DNA of 7,601 nt from Patescibacteria group bacterium (GCA_023487325.1 JAMDBS010000106.1:1-7601); one strand, 5' to 3'. Counted from the first letter of the stretch, positions 1-6,392 are shown. Notes: generated by a model from the letters alone, not told the origin. Numbers and translations are program-made.

Positions 1-5
1 AAATT

Positions 6-14
6 TGTTATAAT
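6..14 (+). promoter_or_regulatory. Candidate extended -10 promoter element
   Basis: The bases TGTTATAAT form an extended -10 (TG, one base, then a perfect TATAAT at 9-14). Transcription would begin near base 21, leaving a leader of about 57 bases before the GTG at 78. Any -35 box would lie outside the window. The match is perfect, but TATAAT is common in AT-rich DNA, so this rests on position as much as on sequence. Confidence 0.4.
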
Positions 15-66
15 AAAGCAAAGGAATTCAAAAGATAGCGGAAAGACTCCGTAGTTTTTGAATATT

Positions 67-74
67 AAGGGGGG
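67..74 (+). promoter_or_regulatory. Ribosome binding site deciding the GTG start at 78
   Basis: AAGGGGGG lies 3 bases upstream of the GTG at 78 and is the most Shine-Dalgarno-like stretch near the start of any gene here. It supports a GTG start, after which the protein begins with a typical basic then hydrophobic signal peptide. Confidence 0.5.
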
Positions 75-77
75 CAG

Positions 78-1115
78 GTGCTAGCAAAAAAAATAAAAAT
101 TATTCTTTTCCTTCTCATTTTTGCATTAGTGGGAAGTTTTGTGTTTGCTAAAAAAACTTTTGCAGCTAGTACTGAATGTACCTCGCTATCAAATAATTTT
201 CTAAATGAATCGGAAGCGGCTGCAAAACATGATATTGACATTGCTACGCAAGAATTGGCAAAAGTAACCGGGCTACATACTGTAAATCGTCAAGCTATCA
301 AATCAAGTTTTCAATCGCATTATATCAATGCAAACAAAAAACTAATTCAAGCTAAGCAAGACCTTCAAAACTACGCTATAAAATCATGCGGTGAAGAAAA
401 TTTTAATGCCATGAAGCAATTGTTTGAAAAAGACTTAGTAGAGTACGAAAATTTAAAAAATGAAGCTCTAACAAAAAAAAATCTCGGCGTAAATTTAACT
501 GATGATTTTTATAATGAAATTAAGGATCAATTAGGACAAATCAATCCATTTAGTCTTAATTACCAGTTACTATCTGGGGCTAACCCTGAAACTGTTAAAT
601 GTATGGACCTATACGCACAAGCAGAAGCGGCCTATAGTGCTGCGCAGACGAGTATTGATAGTGCCTCTGCTATGCCGGCAGCTAGTATCCCTATTTGGGA
701 CCTTCCCACCACCATAACCAGTGAGTCACAAGTGACGCCGACTTTAACAGCATTAAATTTAGCTGAAAAAAATTTTAATAAATTACAAGATTTACTCAAA
801 ACCATGCAAAGCCAAGGTTGTAAAGATAAAATTCCCACACAATGGCAAGATCTAAGAAATCGTTCTTCAACCATTCAACAAAAATATTCTGCCCTAGAAA
901 CGAAATTTGCCAAACGCGCAAGCAGTATCAATCAAGCCGCTTGGGACACAATAAGTGGCAAATATAGTGGCGATTGTGTTAAAAATTGTAAAACCAGTCC
1001 GGGCATGATACCTGTATTAGGAGATATTATTTGCCAAATAACCTGCTGGATAAATACAATAATGATTAAGCTGGCCTGTTGGGTAAATACCATAATCACT
1101 GTAATACCAATGTAA
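78..1115 (+). CDS. Secreted cysteine-containing protein of unknown function, possible secretion-system component
   Basis: I do not recognise a family. The 345-residue product opens with a signal peptide: basic residues 4-7, a hydrophobic core at about 8-24, and a likely cleavage after A29 or A30 (T-F-A-A). The mature part is mostly polar, alanine- and glutamine-rich and probably helical. Nine cysteines occur (34, 104, 175, 248, 300, 304, 319, 323, 334), five of them in the last 46 residues. The C-terminus (about 311-345) is hydrophobic and holds an 11-residue repeat, CWINTI at 323-328 and CWVNTI at 334-339. This end could insert in a membrane or form a disulfide-linked hairpin. The start is GTG with a strong ribosome binding site. 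It lies 12 bases before a VirB6/TrbL-like gene whose signal sequence resembles its own, so I infer an envelope or secretion-apparatus role, not a defined function. The coding call is secure. Confidence 0.85.
   Translation: MLAKKIKIILFLLIFALVGSFVFAKKTFAASTECTSLSNNFLNESEAAAKHDIDIATQELAKVTGLHTVNRQAIKSSFQSHYINANKKLIQAKQDLQNYAIKSCGEENFNAMKQLFEKDLVEYENLKNEALTKKNLGVNLTDDFYNEIKDQLGQINPFSLNYQLLSGANPETVKCMDLYAQAEAAYSAAQTSIDSASAMPAASIPIWDLPTTITSESQVTPTLTALNLAEKNFNKLQDLLKTMQSQGCKDKIPTQWQDLRNRSSTIQQKYSALETKFAKRASSINQAAWDTISGKYSGDCVKNCKTSPGMIPVLGDIICQITCWINTIMIKLACWVNTIITVIPM
1044..1109 (+). repeat. 33-bp internal tandem repeat encoding the CW(I/V)NTI motif
   Basis: Two adjacent 33-base units (1044-1076 and 1077-1109) encode 11-residue repeats that begin C-W-I/V-N-T-I. 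The first 18 bases match at 15 positions; the rest of each unit has diverged. This looks like an old internal duplication at the hydrophobic C-terminus of the secreted protein. Confidence 0.5.
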
Positions 1116-1127
1116 TATTTCGAGATT

Positions 1128-3647
1128 ATGAAAAAAATATTTGAAAACAAAATTGCCTTGATAATTTTATTAGCAATATTTTTTATATTTGTCGGAAATT
1201 TTGTGTTCGCTGAGAGAACTCATGCGCAAACACCAGCAGCACCGACGCCAGAAACTGGGACAGCATCTGGTTCAGCGGGAGCTGCAGGAGCTGTGCTTAA
1301 TCAACCAGTTGTTAACTCATCAATTGTGGATCAAACTGGACAACCAGCACCGGCCACTGCCGCAGCAGCGGTTGGAGAAAGTTTGGGGTTAGGAACCCCT
1401 GGCGCTAGTGGCACATTGAGTGGAACTGGCTCTATCAATAGTTCAGGAAATCTTGGGTCAAGCTCAATATGTCAGGAGGATGATACTAAAAGTGCCAGTG
1501 CAGATATTCAAAAAGCTACTGGGGCCACCCAAGCCAAACCTCTAACTGAAGCTGTGCGTGGCTCAGGAGTTAATAATATTTGGAAATGGCTCCTAAGTTT
1601 AATAGACTATTTGATCGCGGCTATGTTAATTTTCATCGCCATTGTAAATATTTTACAAATTCAAATAGACACTTATGCTGTTCGCAAAGCTCTACCCAAT
1701 CTAATTATGGGTGTGATATTAGCCAATTTAAGCTGGTTTTTTTGTTTGGCTCTGGTAGATTTATCTACAGCCATAGTCAATTGGGAGCAAATTCAAGGTG
1801 GTGGCAATCTCCTAGCCGGACTTTATAGTGAACTTTTCCAACCCATGACAACATCATCTCAATATATAGGAGTTTTAGCAGCCATTCTTGTAGGCAGCGG
1901 TTCGGGTATCGTGTTAGGATTTTTAGGGTTTTTTGTAGGACTAATTGTGTTCTTAATCCCGATCGCTTTATTTTTGGTAATATGTTTTTTATTGTTTATA
2001 CGTGTCTACGTTGTAGAATTTTTAGTAGCCGTTTCACCTCTGGCTTTTTTTGCCATTGGTTTCCCCATGACTGCTAAGTTTTTTCAACAATGGTGGGATC
2101 AGTTCTGGAAATGGGTATTTATGGCACCTTTGGTCTTCTTTTTATGGGTTTTTGCTTATAAACTTATCGGACCAGGAGGGTGGAATGGCCAATTCGTTAA
2201 ATACGTCATTGTCTGCGCAGTATTGTATTTTTCCTGGCAATTGCCCTTTAAACTTGGTGGTGCCATTATGGGGGCCTGGGGAAATCTTGGTAAAGCTTTA
2301 ACTGGTACGGGCAAAGGTGGTTGGTTTCATAAAAAGGCGGGCGAAGTTTGGGATTATAATAAAACCAAAGCGTATACTAACTTAAGACAAAATAAAATTC
2401 TCGGAAAAATATATGAACCTGGTGAATCTTGGCAGGCAAAAGTTTTGCTAGCCGAGCAGACAAAAGAACAGTTAAAAGAAGATGCCATTAAACGTGGAAA
2501 ATGGCAGCATGGCTTTGGCGATAAATTCAAAGCTATTCAAGAACTCTTAGAAAGCGATGCGGTTAAATTAGCCAGCGGCATGATCAGCGGAGGTGTCAGC
2601 GTCGAAGAAATGCAGAAAATGATTTCAAAGGGTGGAATGAACACTATGACTGATGAACAATTAGAGGCTAAAGCCAGAAAAAGCGCAACCGACGCCGAAG
2701 ATGTCAGAAAACATTTTGGATCTATCGCAGCTATAAAAATGATGGCACAAGGAAGATCAAGGGCAACACGCGAACAGGCCCTAAAGGCAAAGATTGCTTA
2801 CTACGGATCTGACGATGAAGCCGTAATCGATGCTGTTAATTCAGGCTCAGCGGAAGCAAAATACAAAGACATATATGCCCATAATAGCGACATTAAAAAC
2901 CGTCATGCTCCTAGTGGTGGAGGTGGCGGCACACCAGGTGGCGGCCCAACACCCATGGGGGCCAAAGGTGCAAACTCCAGCAATATTCCCGGATATTCAC
3001 AGGCAATAATCAATCAGCTTAATAAAGCTAATCAATCAGGTGCAGGCGTAAAACTCGATGCAGCATCATTTGATTTATTAGGAAAAATTAATGCTGGTAT
3101 TAAAAATATTGGGGCTGGCGATAAAGACAAGGGAGCTAGAGATTCAATCAAGACTCTAAATAGTATGAACGTACCAGAACTTCAAGCGGCTTTAAAGCCC
3201 GCTATGGAGCATATAAATAATCTTGAAAATGTTATTCCGAATAATATGGTGGAAAAGTCCTTCCCTAATGCTTCACCTGAAGAAAAACAAGCTCTAAGAG
3301 TTAATTTAAAAGGTGAAATTCCTGCAATAAATTTAGGTGAGCTGCGAAATCAAACTCCTAAGATAAGACAACAAGTATTAAATAACTACAACAGCTTGAT
3401 AACTAACAAATCTCAATATAAGCAGTGGGCGATTAAACAAGAACAAGAAATTGCGACAGCTGAAAAAACTGGGCCAGTAAGTCCTAGCGGCAAAGAGACT
3501 GTTGACCAAATGAAAAGTAACGAAAGAACATATCTTAATAGACTTAACAATGTAATGAATTCTGTTGATAGCCACAAATCTGCTCAAGAAGAAATTTTAA
3601 AGAATATCCAACAAACCCCTGGAAAATATCCCGGAAAAACATTTTAA
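1128..3647 (+). CDS. VirB6/TrbL-like polytopic membrane protein with large soluble C-terminal region
   Basis: This 839-residue protein is probably an inner-membrane core component of a type IV secretion or pilus-like machine. A signal-like segment (about 9-28, possible cleavage after A33 in T-H-A) is followed by a low-complexity Pro/Ala/Gly/Ser/Thr stretch (34-145). Hydrophobic segments follow at about 152-178, 187-217, 247-290 (two helices), 294-312, 328-347 and 357-378. Between them sits an R-V-Y-V-V-E-F stretch leading to S-P-L-A-F-F and a Trp-rich Q-W-W-D-Q-F-W-K-W segment before M-A-P. This layout resembles the VirB6/TrbL superfamily, recognised by pattern and not by a search. Residues 385-839 form a charged, helical tail split by a glycine-rich linker (596-607). 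VirB6 proteins are usually about 300-400 residues, so the tail is the unusual part. The start has only a weak ribosome binding site, 12 bases after the previous stop, so translation may be coupled. Confidence 0.75.
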   Translation: MKKIFENKIALIILLAIFFIFVGNFVFAERTHAQTPAAPTPETGTASGSAGAAGAVLNQPVVNSSIVDQTGQPAPATAAAAVGESLGLGTPGASGTLSGTGSINSSGNLGSSSICQEDDTKSASADIQKATGATQAKPLTEAVRGSGVNNIWKWLLSLIDYLIAAMLIFIAIVNILQIQIDTYAVRKALPNLIMGVILANLSWFFCLALVDLSTAIVNWEQIQGGGNLLAGLYSELFQPMTTSSQYIGVLAAILVGSGSGIVLGFLGFFVGLIVFLIPIALFLVICFLLFIRVYVVEFLVAVSPLAFFAIGFPMTAKFFQQWWDQFWKWVFMAPLVFFLWVFAYKLIGPGGWNGQFVKYVIVCAVLYFSWQLPFKLGGAIMGAWGNLGKALTGTGKGGWFHKKAGEVWDYNKTKAYTNLRQNKILGKIYEPGESWQAKVLLAEQTKEQLKEDAIKRGKWQHGFGDKFKAIQELLESDAVKLASGMISGGVSVEEMQKMISKGGMNTMTDEQLEAKARKSATDAEDVRKHFGSIAAIKMMAQGRSRATREQALKAKIAYYGSDDEAVIDAVNSGSAEAKYKDIYAHNSDIKNRHAPSGGGGGTPGGGPTPMGAKGANSSNIPGYSQAIINQLNKANQSGAGVKLDAASFDLLGKINAGIKNIGAGDKDKGARDSIKTLNSMNVPELQAALKPAMEHINNLENVIPNNMVEKSFPNASPEEKQALRVNLKGEIPAINLGELRNQTPKIRQQVLNNYNSLITNKSQYKQWAIKQEQEIATAEKTGPVSPSGKETVDQMKSNERTYLNRLNNVMNSVDSHKSAQEEILKNIQQTPGKYPGKTF

Positions 3648-3650
3648 AGG
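3646..3650 (+). promoter_or_regulatory. Ribosome binding site overlapping the upstream stop codon
   Basis: AAAGG overlaps the TAA stop of the membrane-protein gene (3645-3647) and lies 6 bases before the ATG at 3657. The arrangement fixes the downstream start and points to translational coupling within one operon. Confidence 0.5.
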
Positions 3651-3656
3651 CAAATT

Positions 3657-4070
3657 ATGACCACTACACAATTAGAAGAACAAATAAATATTATTCACGG
3701 CCTGGTGCCGCAGATTGAAGAAACAAATTGTGAATCGGTTAAAGAATTGCGGCCGAATATGCGTGAAGAACTTCGCAAAGTTAAGATTTTGCCACCTTTG
3801 ACCGCCGGCGGCCTAGAATCAGTCAACACTGTTTTAGGTTATTTATATTGGGCCGAGTTTCTGGCAAAAAAAGAAATTGATAAACGTCGAGAAAAAAATA
3901 TTGAAGCCAATACTCCAAATCAGCCCACAAACCAACCAAAACCTATTTCGCTCGGCCCTCGTCCCAAAATCAAACCAGCTACTCCGTCATCTTTGCCACC
4001 GAAAACAGGCCCTCGACCAAAATCCAAGTCCTCTCTTGACTTTGGTCCCTTTGACGCTCAAAATAAGTAG
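3657..4070 (+). CDS. Small protein of unknown function with helical N-terminus and proline-rich basic tail
   Basis: The family is not recognised. The 137-residue product has no signal peptide or membrane segment and should be cytoplasmic. Residues 1-82 look helical and charged, with a hydrophobic stretch (about 56-70, containing G-Y-L-Y-W-A-E-F-L). Residues 86-137 are a disordered Pro/Lys/Ser-rich tail with two copies of G-P-R-P-K, separated by a short P-A-T-P-S-S-L-P-P linker. The tail could be a binding segment for a partner. The gene follows the VirB6/TrbL-like gene by 9 bases with a ribosome binding site over the upstream stop, so it is likely co-transcribed and may serve the same apparatus, for example binding the big cytosolic tail. 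That last point is inference. It ends at TAG, just before the repeat-filled spacer. Confidence 0.75.
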   Translation: MTTTQLEEQINIIHGLVPQIEETNCESVKELRPNMREELRKVKILPPLTAGGLESVNTVLGYLYWAEFLAKKEIDKRREKNIEANTPNQPTNQPKPISLGPRPKIKPATPSSLPPKTGPRPKSKSSLDFGPFDAQNK

Positions 4071-4202
4071 CAGAGATAGTTAACAGTAATCAGCAAACAG
4101 TTATCAGTTAATCGCGAACTGTCTAATGACTCCGTACGAGTCCGGAGTACACGGACTCCGTCGGAGAAAACTAAAAACTCTATAATTATTTGGAAAATAT
4201 TT
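4071..4202. repeat. Non-coding spacer built from short direct repeats and nested GACTCCG-type hairpins
   Basis: No gene is visible here. AACAGTAATCAG (4082-4093) and AACAGTTATCAG (4096-4107) are direct repeats with a 14-base period, and ACAGTT (4097-4102) can pair with AACTGT (4117-4122). A second block packs several small inverted repeats: GACTC/GAGTC (4128-4132 with 4138-4142), CGGAGT/ACTCCG (4143-4148 with 4155-4160) and CTCCG-T-CGGAG (4156-4166). GACTCCGTA at 4128-4136 recurs at 45-53, in the leader of the first gene. This is what an interspersed intergenic repeat would look like. No terminal repeats or transposase accompany it. The hairpins may act at the RNA level at the end of the upstream operon, but no T-run follows them. 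Confidence 0.6.
4181..4186 (+). promoter_or_regulatory. Candidate -10 box for the metallopeptidase gene
   Basis: A perfect TATAAT lies 16 bases before the ATG at 4203. There is no convincing -35 at the usual spacing, where repeat-derived CCGTCG sits. If used, it would give an almost leaderless transcript of about 10 untranslated bases, which fits the lack of any Shine-Dalgarno sequence before this ATG. Confidence 0.35.
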
Positions 4203-5477
4203 ATGCTCGAAGAAGAAGCAAAATTTGAGACTGCGCCAGCAGAAGATAAAACACCTGAAAATCAAGGTGAGGAATTAAAATCTTCAGAAAAAGACACCGA
4301 AGTGAACAAACAGGAAGAAAAAGCATCTGAAGAGCCGGTCATTAAAAGAGAATATCTAGATTTTTCTGAATCGGGGATGAATGAAGAAGAACAAAAATTG
4401 GCTGAGGAATCTTTCAATAATGTGCTTCTGCGAATTTTCGAGAAGCATCCTACTATCGATGCTGACATAATTGATGCTCTGGTCAAGAAATTTACTGTAA
4501 AAAGTAAAGAAACCAACGAAACTGGAGCTGGCTATGACGATGTGGCATATTTTGATCAAAAAAATCATCGGATTATTTTACGCCCAAATCTTTTCGGAAA
4601 AAATGAAAGAGGTGAATTTAATTTTGACTTTGAGCATGTAATCTATCATGAATTAAGCCATGCTTTTACAGAAGAAAAAGGCTTAGTTTATGATCATGAA
4701 GACAAAAAAGCAATCTTGATTCCCCCAGAAAAAGATATCGCCGATCAAGATAAAAACGATCTTGATTGGCTTCGAGAAACTCTAGAAGATCCTGAAAAAT
4801 TTGCTGGTACTCAAGGTAAATGGCTAGATATGCGCCTAAAAGAACTGGCTATCATCAATAATGCCAAAAATTTTGCTGAGCTTAAAGAAAGTGTGCAAAA
4901 TGCCTATCAAGATGACGATGATGAGGCAAAACAATTTTTGTATGAGTCTGATTTTGCTAAAAAAGATTTTTCAGGCTATCAAAACTTAAAAAAACATCAG
5001 GTTGTTCAAGAAATTATTGCCGAAAGGATGGCCAGTTTTCTTAAATCAGATGGCACTGAAAATGGCATGCTAAAATCTTATCTGGAAAGATTTTCTGGAA
5101 AAATTGCTCAAGAAGTTAGCACTGAGGATCTTAGAGAGTTCATTGATGCACTGACAGCTAACGATAAGGAAAAAATAGATATTCTTGGCAAAAAATATTC
5201 TGTTTTCCAACAAATAATTTTGGAAAATCGCGCCTTTCATAAAAAATTTCAAGAGAAGCTTGCGGATAAAGAAAAAATTGCTGAATTTAAAAAATTAAAA
5301 AAAGAACAAAATCGCGAAATTGATGAGGAAGATGATGATGAAGATTCGGAGTTATACAGCGGTTCGTTTTTTGAATCAGGAAGTATGGGCGGTGTGCCCA
5401 ACAAAGGGCAAGGCAACGACCCGCTTGGTTGGCTGTGGGCTATTTTAGAACCATTTAACCAATCTACTGCTGGATAA
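4203..5477 (+). CDS. Putative zinc metallopeptidase (HELSH motif), acidic, cytoplasmic
   Basis: The 424-residue product has an HExxH zinc-peptidase motif: H149, E150 and H153 in V-I-Y-H-E-L-S-H-A-F. In this motif the two histidines bind zinc and the glutamate activates water. A later helix, Q-E-I-I-A-E-R-M-A-S-F (269-279), offers E270 or E274 as a gluzincin-type third ligand. The assignment rests on these motifs; I cannot name the family or substrate. Residues 1-50 are very Glu/Lys-rich and probably disordered, as is an acidic stretch at 373-383 (E-E-D-D-D-E-D). The C-terminus (about 395-424) turns glycine-rich then hydrophobic with G-W-L-W-A-I-L. There is no signal peptide, so it should be cytoplasmic unless exported another way. 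The start lacks a Shine-Dalgarno sequence and follows a TATAAT by 16 bases. folD begins 8 bases after the stop, suggesting co-transcription. A non-catalytic role cannot be excluded. Confidence 0.75.
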   Translation: MLEEEAKFETAPAEDKTPENQGEELKSSEKDTEVNKQEEKASEEPVIKREYLDFSESGMNEEEQKLAEESFNNVLLRIFEKHPTIDADIIDALVKKFTVKSKETNETGAGYDDVAYFDQKNHRIILRPNLFGKNERGEFNFDFEHVIYHELSHAFTEEKGLVYDHEDKKAILIPPEKDIADQDKNDLDWLRETLEDPEKFAGTQGKWLDMRLKELAIINNAKNFAELKESVQNAYQDDDDEAKQFLYESDFAKKDFSGYQNLKKHQVVQEIIAERMASFLKSDGTENGMLKSYLERFSGKIAQEVSTEDLREFIDALTANDKEKIDILGKKYSVFQQIILENRAFHKKFQEKLADKEKIAEFKKLKKEQNREIDEEDDDEDSELYSGSFFESGSMGGVPNKGQGNDPLGWLWAILEPFNQSTAG

Positions 5478-5485
5478 GGTTAAAA

Positions 5486-6292
5486 ATGATATTAAACGGC
5501 AAGGTAATTGCCAAAAAAATATTGGGTAATTTAGCTAAAAAAATCGCCAAGATGAAAAACAAACCCTGCTTGGCGGTTATTTTGGTTGGCCATGATCCGG
5601 CCAGTGTTGCTTATGTCAAAATTAAAGAGCAAACAGCCAAAAAAATTGGGGTAGGTTTTAAAAAGATTGCCTTGCCAGCCAATACGCCCCAAGATAAAAT
5701 AATTAATTCAATCAACAAGTTGAATCTTAATCCAAATATCACAGGGGTAATTGTGCAGTTGCCTTTGCCAAAAGATATTGATACTGACGAAATTGTTAAT
5801 TCTATTGATCCCAAAAAAGATATTGATGGCCTAAATCCTGTTAACAATGTGATGATTCCTCCTACTCCTGCAGCAATTTTGGAAATTTTAAGTTATTATA
5901 AAATTAGTTTAGCCAACAAAAACATTGTTTTAGTCGGTCATGGCCGGCTGGTAGGCAAACCCATGGAAAAAATACTGCGATCAAGGCCTGAAAAAATAAA
6001 ACTGATCATCTGCAATAGCCAAACCAAAAATTTGGCCGCCATTACCAAAACTGCCGACATTTTAATTTCTGCTGTCGGTGTTGCCAACTTAATTACAGCT
6101 GGGATGGTCAAAAAGGGCGTTGTGGTTATTGATGCAGGTACATCATCTCTGATAGCTAAGAGCAAAGAGCTAAGGGCAAAGGGTCAAAACCCTAAGCGCT
6201 ACGCCCTAAGCTCTACGCACATCTATGGTGACACCGATTATCAAAATATTAAAAAAATCGCCTCATATATCACTCCTCCCATCGGCTGGTAG
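5486..6292 (+). CDS. folD: Bifunctional FolD (methylenetetrahydrofolate dehydrogenase/cyclohydrolase), altered at its C-terminus
   Basis: FolD interconverts 5,10-methylene-THF and 10-formyl-THF in cytoplasmic one-carbon metabolism, using NAD(P). Its catalytic parts are present: S40-x-x-Y43-x-x-x-K47 (the Tyr/Lys pair), Q-L-P-L-P (91-95), K-D-I-D-G (111-115, with D114 equivalent to the folate-binding Asp) and a Rossmann-type G-H-G-R-L-V-G-K-P (151-159). P-P-T-P replaces the usual P-C-T-P, and the loop before it is shorter than in E. coli. Two oddities occur. Residues 224-244 are encoded by a palindromic element inserted in frame between V-I-D-A-G-T-S and Y-G-D-T-D. The frame then ends at TAG where G-G-V-G-P should stand, although matching C-terminal codons continue to 6340. 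Recent disruption, a variant that tolerates the loss, or an assembly error are all possible. AAGG overlapping the upstream stop (5476-5479) supports the ATG start. Confidence 0.85.
   Translation: MILNGKVIAKKILGNLAKKIAKMKNKPCLAVILVGHDPASVAYVKIKEQTAKKIGVGFKKIALPANTPQDKIINSINKLNLNPNITGVIVQLPLPKDIDTDEIVNSIDPKKDIDGLNPVNNVMIPPTPAAILEILSYYKISLANKNIVLVGHGRLVGKPMEKILRSRPEKIKLIICNSQTKNLAAITKTADILISAVGVANLITAGMVKKGVVVIDAGTSSLIAKSKELRAKGQNPKRYALSSTHIYGDTDYQNIKKIASYITPPIGW
5945..5962 (+). repeat. 18-bp repeat, copy 1, inside folD GRLVGKP codons
   Basis: CGGCTGGTAGGCAAACCC encodes the Rossmann-loop R-L-V-G-K-P of FolD. The identical 18 bases recur at 6283-6300. This copy reads sensibly in frame and fits the family motif, so it is the likely donor. 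Confidence 0.85.
6154..6218. repeat. 65-bp palindromic element inserted in frame in folD
   Basis: The left arm holds a 14-base direct repeat, AGCTAAGAGCAAAG (6154-6167) and AGCTAAGGGCAAAG (6168-6181). The right arm holds CCTAAGCGCTACG (6191-6203) and CCTAAGCTCTACG (6205-6217). The arms pair: GAGCTAAGGGC (6167-6177) with GCCCTAAGCTC (6203-6213), 11 positions with one A-A mismatch, and inside it AGGGT/ACCCT (6180-6184 with 6189-6193) around a CAAA loop. It adds about 21 residues (A224-T244) where E. coli FolD has a short loop. Size, symmetry and in-frame placement recall Rickettsia palindromic elements, but the sequence is not one I recognise. Confidence 0.7.
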
Positions 6293-6300
6293 GCAAACCC
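6283..6300 (+). repeat. 18-bp repeat, copy 2, carrying the premature TAG of folD
   Basis: This is an exact copy of 5945-5962. Here it is read one frame over, so its internal TAG (6290-6292) ends FolD. It lies where the family has the G-G-V-G-P codons. Flanking bases differ from those of copy 1 on both sides, so the identity stops sharply. Confidence 0.85.
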
Positions 6301-6343
6301 GACCGTGGCGAAGTTGATGGAGAATTTGGTAAATAATAAGTAA
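6293..6343 (+). pseudogene. folD: In-frame remnant of the FolD C-terminus beyond the premature stop
   Basis: Reading straight on from the TAG in the folD frame gives A-N-P-T-V-A-K-L-M-E-N-L-V-N-N-K then TAA (6341-6343) and a second TAA. T-V-A-K-L-M-E-N-L-V matches the usual FolD ending (T-V-A-x-L-x-E-N), and the spacing from I-T-P (262-264) to T-V-A matches the family with no net indel. The remnant is too well preserved to be old. Confidence 0.75.
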
Positions 6344-6373
6344 TAAACCCCACAAATTTTATTACACAAATAT

Positions 6374-6392
6374 TACAAATGATTTGTATAAT
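6374..6392 (+). promoter_or_regulatory. Palindrome overlapping a -10 box: candidate operator and promoter for the glycosyltransferase gene
   Basis: TACAAAT-G-ATTTGTA (6374-6388) is a perfect 15-base palindrome, and TATAAT (6387-6392) overlaps its right end. Transcription would start near 6399. ACAAAT or its complement occurs six times between 6352 and 6426, and ATTTGTG/CACAAAT (6405-6411 with 6420-6426) could form a leader hairpin with GGAG (6411-6414) at the loop. No clear -35 was found. The palindrome may be an operator; AT-richness makes some of this expected by chance. Confidence 0.4.

Noticed and set aside
632..1150. Minus-strand open frames opposite the first gene
   Set aside because: They mirror the coding strand of a well-supported secreted protein, have no ribosome binding sites and resemble no known protein. 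The same applies to the other short antisense frames in the window.
1189..1828. Short plus-strand frames inside the VirB6/TrbL-like gene
   Set aside because: They are out-of-frame shadows of the long gene; its membrane-segment pattern and length show which frame is used.
4143..4160. Intrinsic terminator after the three-gene operon
   Set aside because: CGGAGT/ACTCCG makes a short stem, but an A-rich stretch and no T-run follow it. It may affect RNA stability, but it is not a typical terminator.
4080..4166. Small CRISPR array
   Set aside because: The direct repeats are only about 12 bases with a 14-base period and no spacers. The rest is overlapping inverted repeats, and no cas gene is present.
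6290..6292. UAG recoding or an alternative genetic code to explain the folD stop
   Set aside because: TAG ends the gene at 4068-4070 normally. Known CPR recoding affects UGA, not UAG. The 18-bp duplication explains the stop better.
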